Assembly: GCA_040772085.1 (NCBI GenBank)
Contig: JAXGYU010000001.1
Span: 124,001-188,000, forward strand
Length of the DNA: 64,000 nucleotides
Source of the DNA: JAXGMV01 sp040772085
Lineage (GTDB): Bacteria; Chloroflexota; Anaerolineae; Anaerolineales; Anaerolineaceae
Direction: 5' to 3'
A program made the translations under genes and the position numbers. Below are positions 49,802 to 56,933 of this stretch, piece after piece; position 1 is the first letter of the stretch, and each line of letters begins with the position of its first letter. The notes beneath the pieces were generated by a model. The model was not told the origin of the DNA and searched no databases. It was given only the letters and a program-made list of their open reading frames with translations.

Positions 49802-50911
49802 TTAACCGAGCGTTTTCCAGACGCGGGTGACAACCTCATAAAGCTGCTTCATGCCTGGGATGACCGGGTCGAGCTCGATGTATTCATCGTAGGTGTGCGC
49901 GAATTTGCCGTGGGTAATGCCGAGGCAAATCGAGGGAATGCCTTGCGAAAGTGGGATGTTGCAGTCAGTCGAGCTGGTCTCGATCGCCGCCTTGAGCTTC
50001 TGCTTTTTTAGCGCCCGCTTCGCCAGATTGACCAGCGGGTGATTCCTGGGCAGCATGCCTGTCGGCCGGTCACCGATGGGTGTGGCGGTCACGGTTACAG
50101 TCTCCGAATTGAAACTTTCCACAATCCGCAGGATGCTGTCGGCGGTCTTGTTCAGGACAGTCGCGTCAACCGAGCGCAGATCCAGTTCGACGCTGCATTT
50201 GCCGGCAATGGTGTTGACCGAAGTGCCGCCATTGATCTTGCCGATGTTGAAGCTGGTGCGAGGCTTCCTGGGGATGCGGACGCGCAGCAGGCTGTTGCAA
50301 ATGCGAACCATCTCATGGATCGCCGACGGTTTGCCATAATCACCCCAGGAGTGACCGCCCTGCGTCGCCACCTCAACCAGATAACGCTTCGAACCCAGGC
50401 CGGCATTGACGATGCGTTCGACACCCATGCCCTCCAGCACAAGGTAGGTCAGCGGTTCGGCACCTAAGCGCTCGACCACAGCCTTCATGCCGCGTAAATC
50501 ACCCAGACCTTCTTCACAACTATTGCCGACAAACCAGATATCGCCTTGCGGTTTGACCTTGTTCACCTGCAGCATCCAGAGAATGCCGAAAAGTCCGGTC
50601 ACGCCCAACGAGTTGTCACCGATGCCGGGACCGCACAACCTGCCGTCTTTACGCTCGAATGAGAGCCCGTTCGTATCAGGGAACACGGTATCCAGGTGCG
50701 CGCTGATCACAAGCGGCTTGCCTCCCGCGCCGGGCAGGCGGCCGTAGACGTTGAAGACGTGGTCGGTGGAGACATCCAGGAGGCCATGTTCCAGGAATTT
50801 GGTTTCTATCAGCGCGGCGCGCTTCTGCTCCTGGTAGCTTGGCGCCGGGCATTGTTGAATTTCGGCGTTGAGCTCGATCAACCGTTCGAGGAAGTTTTCA
50901 GGTAGTTTCAT
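49802..50911 (-). CDS. M20 family metallopeptidase
   Basis: A 369-residue di-zinc peptidase. Visible motifs are HLDTVFPDTNG (first His/Asp ligands), CGPGIGDNSLGVTGLFG (bridging Asp), GNSCEEGLGDLRG (catalytic Glu pair) and STDCNIPLSQGIPSI near the C-terminus; a dimerisation insert lies between residues 175 and 290. Similar to tripeptide aminopeptidase/acetylornithine deacetylase relatives. The start at ATG 50909-50911 follows GAGGGAATT and overlaps the upstream PfkB-like stop by 4 nt (ATGA), so the two are translationally coupled. Confidence 0.9.
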   Translation of the reverse strand: MKLPENFLERLIELNAEIQQCPAPSYQEQKRAALIETKFLEHGLLDVSTDHVFNVYGRLPGAGGKPLVISAHLDTVFPDTNGLSFERKDGRLCGPGIGDNSLGVTGLFGILWMLQVNKVKPQGDIWFVGNSCEEGLGDLRGMKAVVERLGAEPLTYLVLEGMGVERIVNAGLGSKRYLVEVATQGGHSWGDYGKPSAIHEMVRICNSLLRVRIPRKPRTSFNIGKINGGTSVNTIAGKCSVELDLRSVDATVLNKTADSILRIVESFNSETVTVTATPIGDRPTGMLPRNHPLVNLAKRALKKQKLKAAIETSSTDCNIPLSQGIPSICLGITHGKFAHTYDEYIELDPVIPGMKQLYEVVTRVWKTLG

Positions 50912-51936
50912 AATTCCCTCACCATCGTTTTTAATGTTTCCAGGCGCATTCTTGCCAGGTCCGGCAAAGCGTCCATACAATAAAAGGCGGATGACCCTTC
51001 AACCGCAAGCGAAGCGGCGACGTTGCCGTAAAGCACCGATTGCAGCGGGTCATAAGTGTTGCGGAATCCAGCCAGAAAGCCGCCGCAGAACACGTTCGAA
51101 TAGCCTCGTGGCTCTAACTGCCGGCTGGGGTAGGCGGGGATTTCCCAGAACTTATGCTGGTGATCATTGTAAAGCAGTTGTCCCTGCAACCCTCGCAGAA
51201 TGACGATATTCTCACAGCCATAATAGGCCAGCGCTTTTGCCATGTCCATCAGGTCGGTCGCCCGGCGCAGGAAGAGCTGCCGGATGCCGTCTTCAGTGAT
51301 GTGATAGGCAGCCAGCCCCTTGATCAATGCCGGCATGCGCTCCCAGTTCAGGGCGTTGGTATAAGGGCCGGCTTCCATACAAACTGAACTGACGTTGCGG
51401 TTGTGCATCAGCGCGCTGATGGTCATCTGGCTGTTGTAATCCAGCGGGCAAATGTGTCCGGTCGATACGTCAAAATAATCATCGGGCAGGCTGGCGATTT
51501 TCAATGGCAGGCTGGTCAGTTCGCGCTGTCGATCTTCCGAATGTTCGGGCGAGACATAGCCGAGCAGGTTTTTTGGAAAGGTTACCCCGGTCTTGGCAAA
51601 CACGCCCAGGGGGTTGTCGGTGATGCTGTGACCGTCAGCATCATACGCCACGAACGCGCGTAAATCCAGCGCTTCGGGCGTGACCTGTACGCCGCGTGTG
51701 TCAAACCCGCGCTGACGGAAGTCAGCCAGCCAGGCAGACGGATAATTGCTGCCGACACGGCTGATCAGCCCCGTCCGGCCGTCCCATAATCCGATACCGG
51801 CAGCAGTGTAAAGCAGTTGACCGCCGGGAACATCCAGCGCCGGTTTGGTTTTCGGATTCAAAATATAGTCCTGATACAGCATCCCTGCCAGGACATACTT
51901 CAGATGGTCGGACTCTTTGATGGGGGCTCTCAGCAT
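50908..51936 (-). CDS. PfkB-fold protein with degenerate catalytic motif (probable pseudokinase)
   Basis: A 342-residue ribokinase-fold protein: PGGQLLYTAAGIGLWDGRTG corresponds to the N-terminal PfkB substrate region, and EPRGYSNVFCGGFLAGF (near residues 273-289) aligns with the second PfkB signature DTTGAGDAFxGGFLAG. In that motif the anion-hole GAGD is replaced by GYSN, so the catalytic Asp is Asn. Phosphotransfer is therefore doubtful; binding of a nucleoside or sugar without catalysis, or a regulatory role, is possible. It is coupled (ATGA) to the M20 peptidase. Confidence 0.8.
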   Translation of the reverse strand: MLRAPIKESDHLKYVLAGMLYQDYILNPKTKPALDVPGGQLLYTAAGIGLWDGRTGLISRVGSNYPSAWLADFRQRGFDTRGVQVTPEALDLRAFVAYDADGHSITDNPLGVFAKTGVTFPKNLLGYVSPEHSEDRQRELTSLPLKIASLPDDYFDVSTGHICPLDYNSQMTISALMHNRNVSSVCMEAGPYTNALNWERMPALIKGLAAYHITEDGIRQLFLRRATDLMDMAKALAYYGCENIVILRGLQGQLLYNDHQHKFWEIPAYPSRQLEPRGYSNVFCGGFLAGFRNTYDPLQSVLYGNVAASLAVEGSSAFYCMDALPDLARMRLETLKTMVREL

Positions 51937-51948
51937 GGGCTAACCTGC

Positions 51949-51976
51949 AAAAAAAGACGCATTTTTCAATGCGTCT
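51949..51976 (-). terminator. Terminator downstream of the small membrane-protein genes
   Basis: AGACGCATT (51955-51963) with AATGCGTCT (51968-51976); on the minus strand seven Ts follow. It separates the 51998-52201 gene from the PfkB-like gene. Confidence 0.9.
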
Positions 51977-51997
51977 GGCTTGGAAAAGTGGAAGCTG

Positions 51998-52201
51998 CTA
52001 CTGACGCGACTCACTTGTGTCGGCAACCAGTTTCAGCAATCCCAGAACACCCAGGCCAATTTTGACGCTGTCCGCCGCGTTGAGACTGGGCGCTTCATCG
52101 TATTCACCAGCCTTTTGCAGGTAAATATAAGCCGCGGCGACACCAGCCAGCGCACCGATGATCGCGCCATAGATAAGGGTTTTCGAATTTCCGCTTGCCA
52201 T
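51998..52201 (-). CDS. Small single-span membrane protein
   Basis: A 67-residue protein with one hydrophobic Gly/Ala-rich helix (LIYGAIIGALAGVAAAYIYL) and a second, weaker hydrophobic stretch (VKIGLGVLGLLKLVA). GGAGGAAC precedes the ATG. It follows the 52220-52633 gene by 18 nt, likely the same transcript, and ends at a terminator. Function unknown. Confidence 0.72.
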   Translation of the reverse strand: MASGNSKTLIYGAIIGALAGVAAAYIYLQKAGEYDEAPSLNAADSVKIGLGVLGLLKLVADTSESRQ

Positions 52202-52219
52202 GATAGTTCCTCCAATAAT

Positions 52220-52633
52220 TTACCGTCTCAGGAATGATAAAAAGCGGTCGACGGCTGCCGCTTTGCTTTTGACTGCAATGACCGGCTTCGTGACCGAACG
52301 GTCGACCTGGTAGATTTTGACAAATAGGTTGTAAATAAAGGCTTGCGACTTTTGCAGCCAGATGGGCAGGACGCGAATCCCTTTGCCGGCAAGCCAGCTC
52401 AGGAGAATAAGCAGCGTGAGGGGTACGAGCCCCAGGAATAACCAGGGCAGAATGATGATGATGGTCGAAACGCTGGCCAGGTGTTCCGTCTCTACCGGGT
52501 TGCTTTTTGTAAAAACGACAGCCAAGACCAGCGCCGCGATCGCCAGCAGTGTGAACAGGATGATCGGGATCAGGATCTGAGCCCAGATCTTGCCCTGATA
52601 GGCGGGAGCAGCTTTGCGGCTGGTTTTATTCAT
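52220..52633 (-). CDS. Hypothetical two-helix membrane protein
   Basis: A 137-residue protein with two long transmembrane helices (IWAQILIPIILFTLLAIAAL and ILPWLFLGLVPLTLLILLSW) and a basic C-terminal amphipathic segment. No domain recognised. The ATG at 52631-52633 has no Shine-Dalgarno; an extended -10 TGCTAGAAT lies 6 nt upstream, so the message should be leaderless. Operon with the 67-residue gene. Confidence 0.72.
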   Translation of the reverse strand: MNKTSRKAAPAYQGKIWAQILIPIILFTLLAIAALVLAVVFTKSNPVETEHLASVSTIIIILPWLFLGLVPLTLLILLSWLAGKGIRVLPIWLQKSQAFIYNLFVKIYQVDRSVTKPVIAVKSKAAAVDRFLSFLRR

Positions 52634-52639
52634 GGGTTG

Positions 52640-52665
52640 ATTCTAGCATATTTGGGCATTGTCAA
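52640..52665 (-). promoter_or_regulatory. Promoter of a leaderless two-gene operon
   Basis: Minus strand: TTGACA (52660-52665), a short 14-bp spacer, extended -10 TGCTAGAAT (TAGAAT at 52640-52645), then CAACCC and ATG. Confidence 0.6.
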
Positions 52666-52729
52666 ATATCCCGAGCGGCGGGATTACAGCCAGTGCACGT
52701 GACTAATGGGCATAAATAGTAGGGAAAAG

Positions 52730-52758
52730 TTGAAATATATTAATGAATCAAGTATAAT
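52730..52758 (+). promoter_or_regulatory. Promoter of the recX-rny leader RNA
   Basis: TTGAAA (52730-52735), 17-bp spacer, TATAAT (52753-52758). Predicted start near 52765, about 287 nt before recX. Confidence 0.8.
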
Positions 52759-52764
52759 AATTCC

Positions 52765-53051
52765 AGAAATTTGAAGATGCGCATAGGTTAAGCGCGTCGG
52801 GTTTTGGAACTTGTAATGTGCTACACTTCTTGCGAAGTGATTTTATACCGCAACAAAGTTGGTCAGCGAATCAGCCGGTTAAATACCGTCATTAAGATTT
52901 AAATCAGGCCTCATGATTCGATAAACCATCTTTGAAACATTACTTTGTCAGCCTTGTGAGCAACGCAGCCGTTTTATACGGATAAACACTCAAATCAAGA
53001 TCACTCGGCAAGTTCTTCCAAAACCATTGACGCAGGTTGGTGGTTTTTTTT
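52765..53051 (+). ncRNA. Candidate structured leader RNA upstream of recX-rny
   Basis: A long leader with a far-closing helix: GGTTTTGGAA-CTTG (52800-52813) pairs with CAAG-TTC-TTCCAAAACC (53009-53025), ten contiguous plus four base pairs. Local hairpins: GATGCGC/GCGCGTC (52776-52798), CACTTC-TTGC-GAAGTG (52824-52839), CGGT/ACCG (52876-52888), CCGT/ACGG (52969-52981); possible nested helices 52853-52859 with 52942-52948 and 52867-52873 with 52914-52920. The 3' strand of the closing helix overlaps AAAACCA, which can instead pair with TGGTTTT (53041-53047) to make a weak terminator with eight Ts directly before the recX ATG. No known riboswitch consensus was recognised. Confidence 0.5.
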
Positions 53052-53714
53052 ATGATGGTTAAGACGATTACGCACCTGGAAGCTCAAAAACGCAACCCGA
53101 ACCGGGTCAATATCCACCTGGACGGTGAGTACGCCTTCGCGCTTGAGAAAATCGTCGCGGCCTGGCTTTACACAGGTCAGACATTGTCAGACGAAAAAAT
53201 CCTCGAGTTGCAGTCCAAAGATTCGTTGGAAAAAGTCTATAACCATGCGTTAAGAATGATCACGCGCCGCAATCACAGCCGACAGGAAGTGATGCAAAAG
53301 CTGCGCATGAAAGGGTTTTCCGACCCTGAGATCGAGGCTGTGATTGACAGGCTGCAGAATGCCAGCTTGCTTGATGACACGGCTTTCGCCAGACAATGGG
53401 TTGAAAACCGCACGACCTTCAGACCCCGCAGCCACCGGGCGCTGGCTTTTGAGCTGCGCCGCAAAGGGTTGGCGGGTGCTGAAATTGAAAGCGCCTTGAG
53501 CGCCGCTGAAAGTGATGACGTCCTGGCCTACCGTCTGGGCAGTAAATATGCTGCCCGGCTCAACCGGCTGGATCAGGAATCATTCCGCGAAAAACTGTAC
53601 GCCTATCTGGGACGATATGGTTTTTCATACGGTGTCATCACACCTGTCTATCAGAAGTTATGGCAGGAGCTGCGCGCCAGGCAAAAATCTGAATCGGAAA
53701 ATGAGGAATTTTGA
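53052..53714 (+). CDS. recX: Regulatory protein RecX
   Basis: A 220-residue RecX-family protein made of three-helix repeats: LEKVYNHALRMITRRNHSRQ, LRMKGFSDPEIEAVIDRLQN, LLDDTAFARQWVENR and LRRKGLAGAEIESALSAAE. RecX binds RecA filaments and modulates recombination. The N-terminal 50 residues form a small beta domain as in longer RecX proteins. Start at 53052 or 53055 (tandem ATGs); GGTGG at 53039-53043 may serve as ribosome-binding site. It sits behind the structured leader and one base before rny. Confidence 0.92.
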   Translation: MMVKTITHLEAQKRNPNRVNIHLDGEYAFALEKIVAAWLYTGQTLSDEKILELQSKDSLEKVYNHALRMITRRNHSRQEVMQKLRMKGFSDPEIEAVIDRLQNASLLDDTAFARQWVENRTTFRPRSHRALAFELRRKGLAGAEIESALSAAESDDVLAYRLGSKYAARLNRLDQESFREKLYAYLGRYGFSYGVITPVYQKLWQELRARQKSESENEEF

Positions 53715-53715
53715 G

Positions 53716-55257
53716 ATGAATGCTGGAGGTTTGGTTTTTGTTATAGCGGGATTGATCATCGTGGACGTGATTATCCTGGCAATCGCGTTTTTTGTCCTGC
53801 GAAATATTCTGAAAGGCAATAACGAAAAGGAGTTGAAGCTCCGCTCAGACAATGTCATCAAAGATGCCCGTGAACAGGCGCAAGGCATTGAACTGGACGC
53901 GCGCAATAAGGCGCTCAAGGAAATGAAAGAGCTGGATGAGGAAACCAGCCGCAGGCGCGGCGAGATGAACAAAGAAGAGGAGCGTATCCAGAAGCGGCGT
54001 TCCGATCTTGACTTCAAAATTGAGCGGCTCGAGCAGCGTGAGTCGAACCTGAACAAACGCCAGAGCACGATTGACAAACGCGCCAATGAAATTGAGAAGC
54101 AATACGAAAAACAGCTTGAAGAATTACAGCGCATCTCCGAGATGACGCGTGAGGAAGCCAAGCAGGAATTGCTGCAGAATGTCGAACGCGATAGCCGCAA
54201 TGACATGGCGAGGATCATCCGCCAGATCGAATATGAAGCGCGCCAGGAAGGCGAAAAACGCGCGCGTTCGATCATCACCGAATCAATCCAGCGCATCGCT
54301 TCCGACCATGTGGCCGAGGTGACCACCTCCGTGGTGCCGCTGCCGAATGAAGAGATGAAAGGCCGCATCGTTGGTCGAAATGGACGCAACATTCGCGCGT
54401 TCGAGCAGGAAGCCGGCGTGGATGTCATCGTTGATGATACGCCGGAGTCGGTCACGATTTCGTGCTTCGACCCGGTACGCCGTGAGATCGCCCGCCGCTC
54501 GCTGGAGCGCCTGATCCTCGATGGCAGAATTCATCCCGCGTATATCGAGAAGGTGCTGGCTGAAGAAGGCAAGGCGGTCGAGAAGGTGATCATGGAAGCC
54601 GGTGAGCAGGCAGCATTTGATGCCGGCGTCCCGGGCCTGCACCCTGAGGTCATGCGCATGATGGGCAGGCTCAAGTTCCGCACCTCCTACGGTCAAAACC
54701 AGTTGGCTCACGCGGTCGAGACAGCCAAGATCGCCGCGATCATCGCCAGCGAACTGGGCGGCAATGTGGATGTAGCGCGCACGGGCGCGTTCCTGCACGA
54801 CATCGGAAAAGCCATGGATCATAACTCGGAAGGCACGCATGCCTCCCTGGGCGCCGAGTTCATCAAACGCCACGGCGTCAACCAGGCAGTCGTGAATGTG
54901 GTCGCCTCCCATCACCATGAAGTCGACCAGCAGAGTGTTGAGGCGGTCATCGCGGAAGCGGCTGATGCCATCTCCGGCGCGCGGCCAGGCGCCAGGCGTG
55001 AAGACCTGGAGCAGTACATCAAGCGGCTGCGCGCGCTGGAAGATATTGCCAACGCGCACAAGGGTGTCAGCCAGAGCTACGCCATCCAGGCGGGACGTGA
55101 GATCCGAATCATCGTCCGGCCTGAGGATGTCGACGATCTGGCAGCCATCCAGATGTCGCATGACATCTCCAAGCAGATTGAAGAAAACATGCAATACCCT
55201 GGACAGATCAAGGTCACGGTCATCCGTGAGACACGGGCGATCGATTTCGCCAAATAA
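53716..55257 (+). CDS. rny: Ribonuclease Y
   Basis: A 513-residue membrane-anchored endoribonuclease. N-terminal helix (VFVIAGLIIVDVIILAIAFF), a long coiled coil (residues about 35-200, KEMKELDEETSRRRGEMNKE), a KH domain (MKGRIVGRNGRNIRAFEQ, about 210-270) and an HD domain with GAFLHDIGKAMDHNSEGTH near residue 356. It starts mRNA decay in bacteria lacking RNase E. The ATG at 53716 is one base after the recX stop, so the two are cotranscribed. Confidence 0.96.
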   Translation: MNAGGLVFVIAGLIIVDVIILAIAFFVLRNILKGNNEKELKLRSDNVIKDAREQAQGIELDARNKALKEMKELDEETSRRRGEMNKEEERIQKRRSDLDFKIERLEQRESNLNKRQSTIDKRANEIEKQYEKQLEELQRISEMTREEAKQELLQNVERDSRNDMARIIRQIEYEARQEGEKRARSIITESIQRIASDHVAEVTTSVVPLPNEEMKGRIVGRNGRNIRAFEQEAGVDVIVDDTPESVTISCFDPVRREIARRSLERLILDGRIHPAYIEKVLAEEGKAVEKVIMEAGEQAAFDAGVPGLHPEVMRMMGRLKFRTSYGQNQLAHAVETAKIAAIIASELGGNVDVARTGAFLHDIGKAMDHNSEGTHASLGAEFIKRHGVNQAVVNVVASHHHEVDQQSVEAVIAEAADAISGARPGARREDLEQYIKRLRALEDIANAHKGVSQSYAIQAGREIRIIVRPEDVDDLAAIQMSHDISKQIEENMQYPGQIKVTVIRETRAIDFAK

Positions 55258-55265
55258 GCTTAATC

Positions 55266-55296
55266 AAAGTCCTTCGCGCAAGCGAAGGACTTTCCG
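55266..55296 (+). terminator. Terminator of recX-rny
   Basis: AAAGTCCTTCGC-GCAA-GCGAAGGACTTT (55266-55293), a 12-bp stem with a tetraloop. T tract is short. Confidence 0.85.
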
Positions 55297-55315
55297 TCAG
55301 GCGATCATCAGAAGT

Positions 55316-55948
55316 TCAACTCATAAATGGGTTGAACTTCTTTTCATCCCCGATGGTGGTGGCGGGACCGTGCCCCGAATAAACGATAGTGTCGTCGGGC
55401 AGCGCGAAAAGTTTCTCGCGGATGCTCCTGAAGAGATCCTCCTCGTTGCCGTAGGGCAGGTCGGAACGGCCGATGCCGCGGTAAAAGAGGGTATCGCCGC
55501 AGAAAACGCTCTTAATCTCAGGCGCGTAAAGGCTGATATGACCGGGTGTATGTCCAGGCGTGTGCAGGACCTTCAACACGTGGCCATCGAATGTCAGGAC
55601 CTCTCCGTCATGGAGTGTATAGCTGATACGCGCCTCAATCCGTAACGCCAGACCGAATGCCGGCGCCAGTCCGTGCTCATCCCAGAGTGTCTGGTCAATT
55701 GGATTCAAATAGATTTCGGGTAAATACGGCAGCCTGGCCAGCAGGGCATCCATACCAATGATGTGATCAAAATGAGCGTGCGTCAGGACAACTCCCTTGA
55801 GGGTTAGTTTGTCCCGTTCAAGATCATCGACGATCACCTCCGCGCCCCCCGGCGTGTCGATTAATAAGGCTTCATTGCCCGAAACGAGTAAATATACATT
55901 TGTTTCAAGGTCGCCCAGAATGTATGTCCGCAATGTTAGTTGATTCAT
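55316..55948 (-). CDS. MBL-fold metallo-hydrolase (glyoxalase II-like)
   Basis: A 210-residue metallo-beta-lactamase-fold hydrolase with the metal motif VLTHAHFDHIIGMDAL (HxHxDH), LHTPGHTPGHISLY and FCGDTLFYRGIGRSDLP. Relatives hydrolyse thioesters such as S-lactoylglutathione or act on other small esters; the substrate is not known. It overlaps the 3' end of the alpha/beta hydrolase gene by 44 nt, indicating one transcript. Confidence 0.9.
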   Translation of the reverse strand: MNQLTLRTYILGDLETNVYLLVSGNEALLIDTPGGAEVIVDDLERDKLTLKGVVLTHAHFDHIIGMDALLARLPYLPEIYLNPIDQTLWDEHGLAPAFGLALRIEARISYTLHDGEVLTFDGHVLKVLHTPGHTPGHISLYAPEIKSVFCGDTLFYRGIGRSDLPYGNEEDLFRSIREKLFALPDDTIVYSGHGPATTIGDEKKFNPFMS

Positions 55949-56732
55949 GGTTGATCCCGTTTGTTTTATCTAAAAAATCACTGATAAGGTTGAAAACAGC
56001 TTCACGGTCAGGTTCGAGCAGGACCATGTGATTGCTGTCATGCACCCAATGCGTTCGCGCGTTGGTTCCGGTCAGACACTGTTTCAACACGTCCAGGCTA
56101 TCCTTTGGAACAGTCCTGTCCTTGCTTGACTGTACCAGCAATACCGGCATCTTGATTTGCGACAGACCTGCGCGCATTTGTTCAAGCACCTTGATGTACT
56201 GCGCGACTGCTTTGACCGGGTAAAGCGGATAGCTGACATGCTTGCCGAGCTGTACGGTGTCGTTCCAGTCAGGCTTGCCTTTCCGGATGCCTTTGACAAA
56301 CCATCCCAGGATCGGGATGAGCGGGATTTGCCAGGCAGGGGAATGGTACGCGGGCGCCGAAACAGCGGCGACCGCCCGGAAGTCGTAGCGTGAAGCGGCT
56401 AGCAGAGACAAGGCAGCACCCATCGAAAAACCAACAACGAATTGCTCATCCGTTGATTCCTTCAACAATGCCAGCCCGCTTTCGATGTCAGCCAGCCAGT
56501 CATGCCAGCGGCAGCGCACCAGATCATCCATCGAGGTGCCATGTCCCATCAGCCGGATCCCCAGGACGGTGTACCCCTTTGCTGCCAGATTGTCACCCAG
56601 CAGGCGCATCTCGTGCGGCGTGCCGGTAAATCCGTGCACCAGCAAAACTCCCTTGCGATTGCCGGGGAAGAAGAAAGGTTCAGCGCCGCTCATGATGAGG
56701 TTTTTTCCGGACAAGCTTTTACTCCTGGACAT
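55905..56732 (-). CDS. Alpha/beta hydrolase (monoglyceride lipase/carboxylesterase type)
   Basis: A 275-residue hydrolase: oxyanion region LLVHGFTGTPHEMRLLG, Ser nucleophile in VVGFSMGAALSLLAA, Asp in VQSSKDRTVP and His in VHDSNHMVLLEPD. This is the plan of thermostable bacterial carboxylesterases and monoacylglycerol lipases. Two starts are possible: 56732 (preceded by AGGGA) or an internal ATG at 56693. First gene of a two-gene unit with the MBL hydrolase. Confidence 0.9.
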   Translation of the reverse strand: MSRSKSLSGKNLIMSGAEPFFFPGNRKGVLLVHGFTGTPHEMRLLGDNLAAKGYTVLGIRLMGHGTSMDDLVRCRWHDWLADIESGLALLKESTDEQFVVGFSMGAALSLLAASRYDFRAVAAVSAPAYHSPAWQIPLIPILGWFVKGIRKGKPDWNDTVQLGKHVSYPLYPVKAVAQYIKVLEQMRAGLSQIKMPVLLVQSSKDRTVPKDSLDVLKQCLTGTNARTHWVHDSNHMVLLEPDREAVFNLISDFLDKTNGINHESTNIADIHSGRP

Positions 56733-56869
56733 CCATCCCTGATTGATTGTTGATGACTTGTGGTCATTGTAGCAAACAATTCTGTTTTAATGGCATGCTA
56801 TCGATCAAAAAATATGAGAATTGTGAGTAATTGGGCATAAATTCGCTATATAGAAAGGTGACAATTTGG

Positions 56870-56875
56870 TACAAT
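56870..56875 (+). promoter_or_regulatory. Extended -10 of ppdK
   Basis: TGGTACAAT ending 56875, about 59 nt before the ATG. No clear -35. Confidence 0.5.
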
Positions 56876-56933
56876 GGGTAATTTGGTAGACTTTGCGTTT
56901 TAACTTAGATTTTTTAACCCCAAGGAGTGATCG

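Noticed and set aside
52816..52902. 28-codon open frame (leader peptide) inside the recX leader
   Set aside because: No convincing ribosome-binding site, and such a length is expected by chance; kept only as an alternative explanation for attenuation.
52765..53051. tmRNA, RNase P RNA or SRP RNA
   Set aside because: None of the signature sequences (tRNA-like ends and tag, GAGGAAAGTCC, GGTCAGGTCCGGAAGGAAGC) are present.
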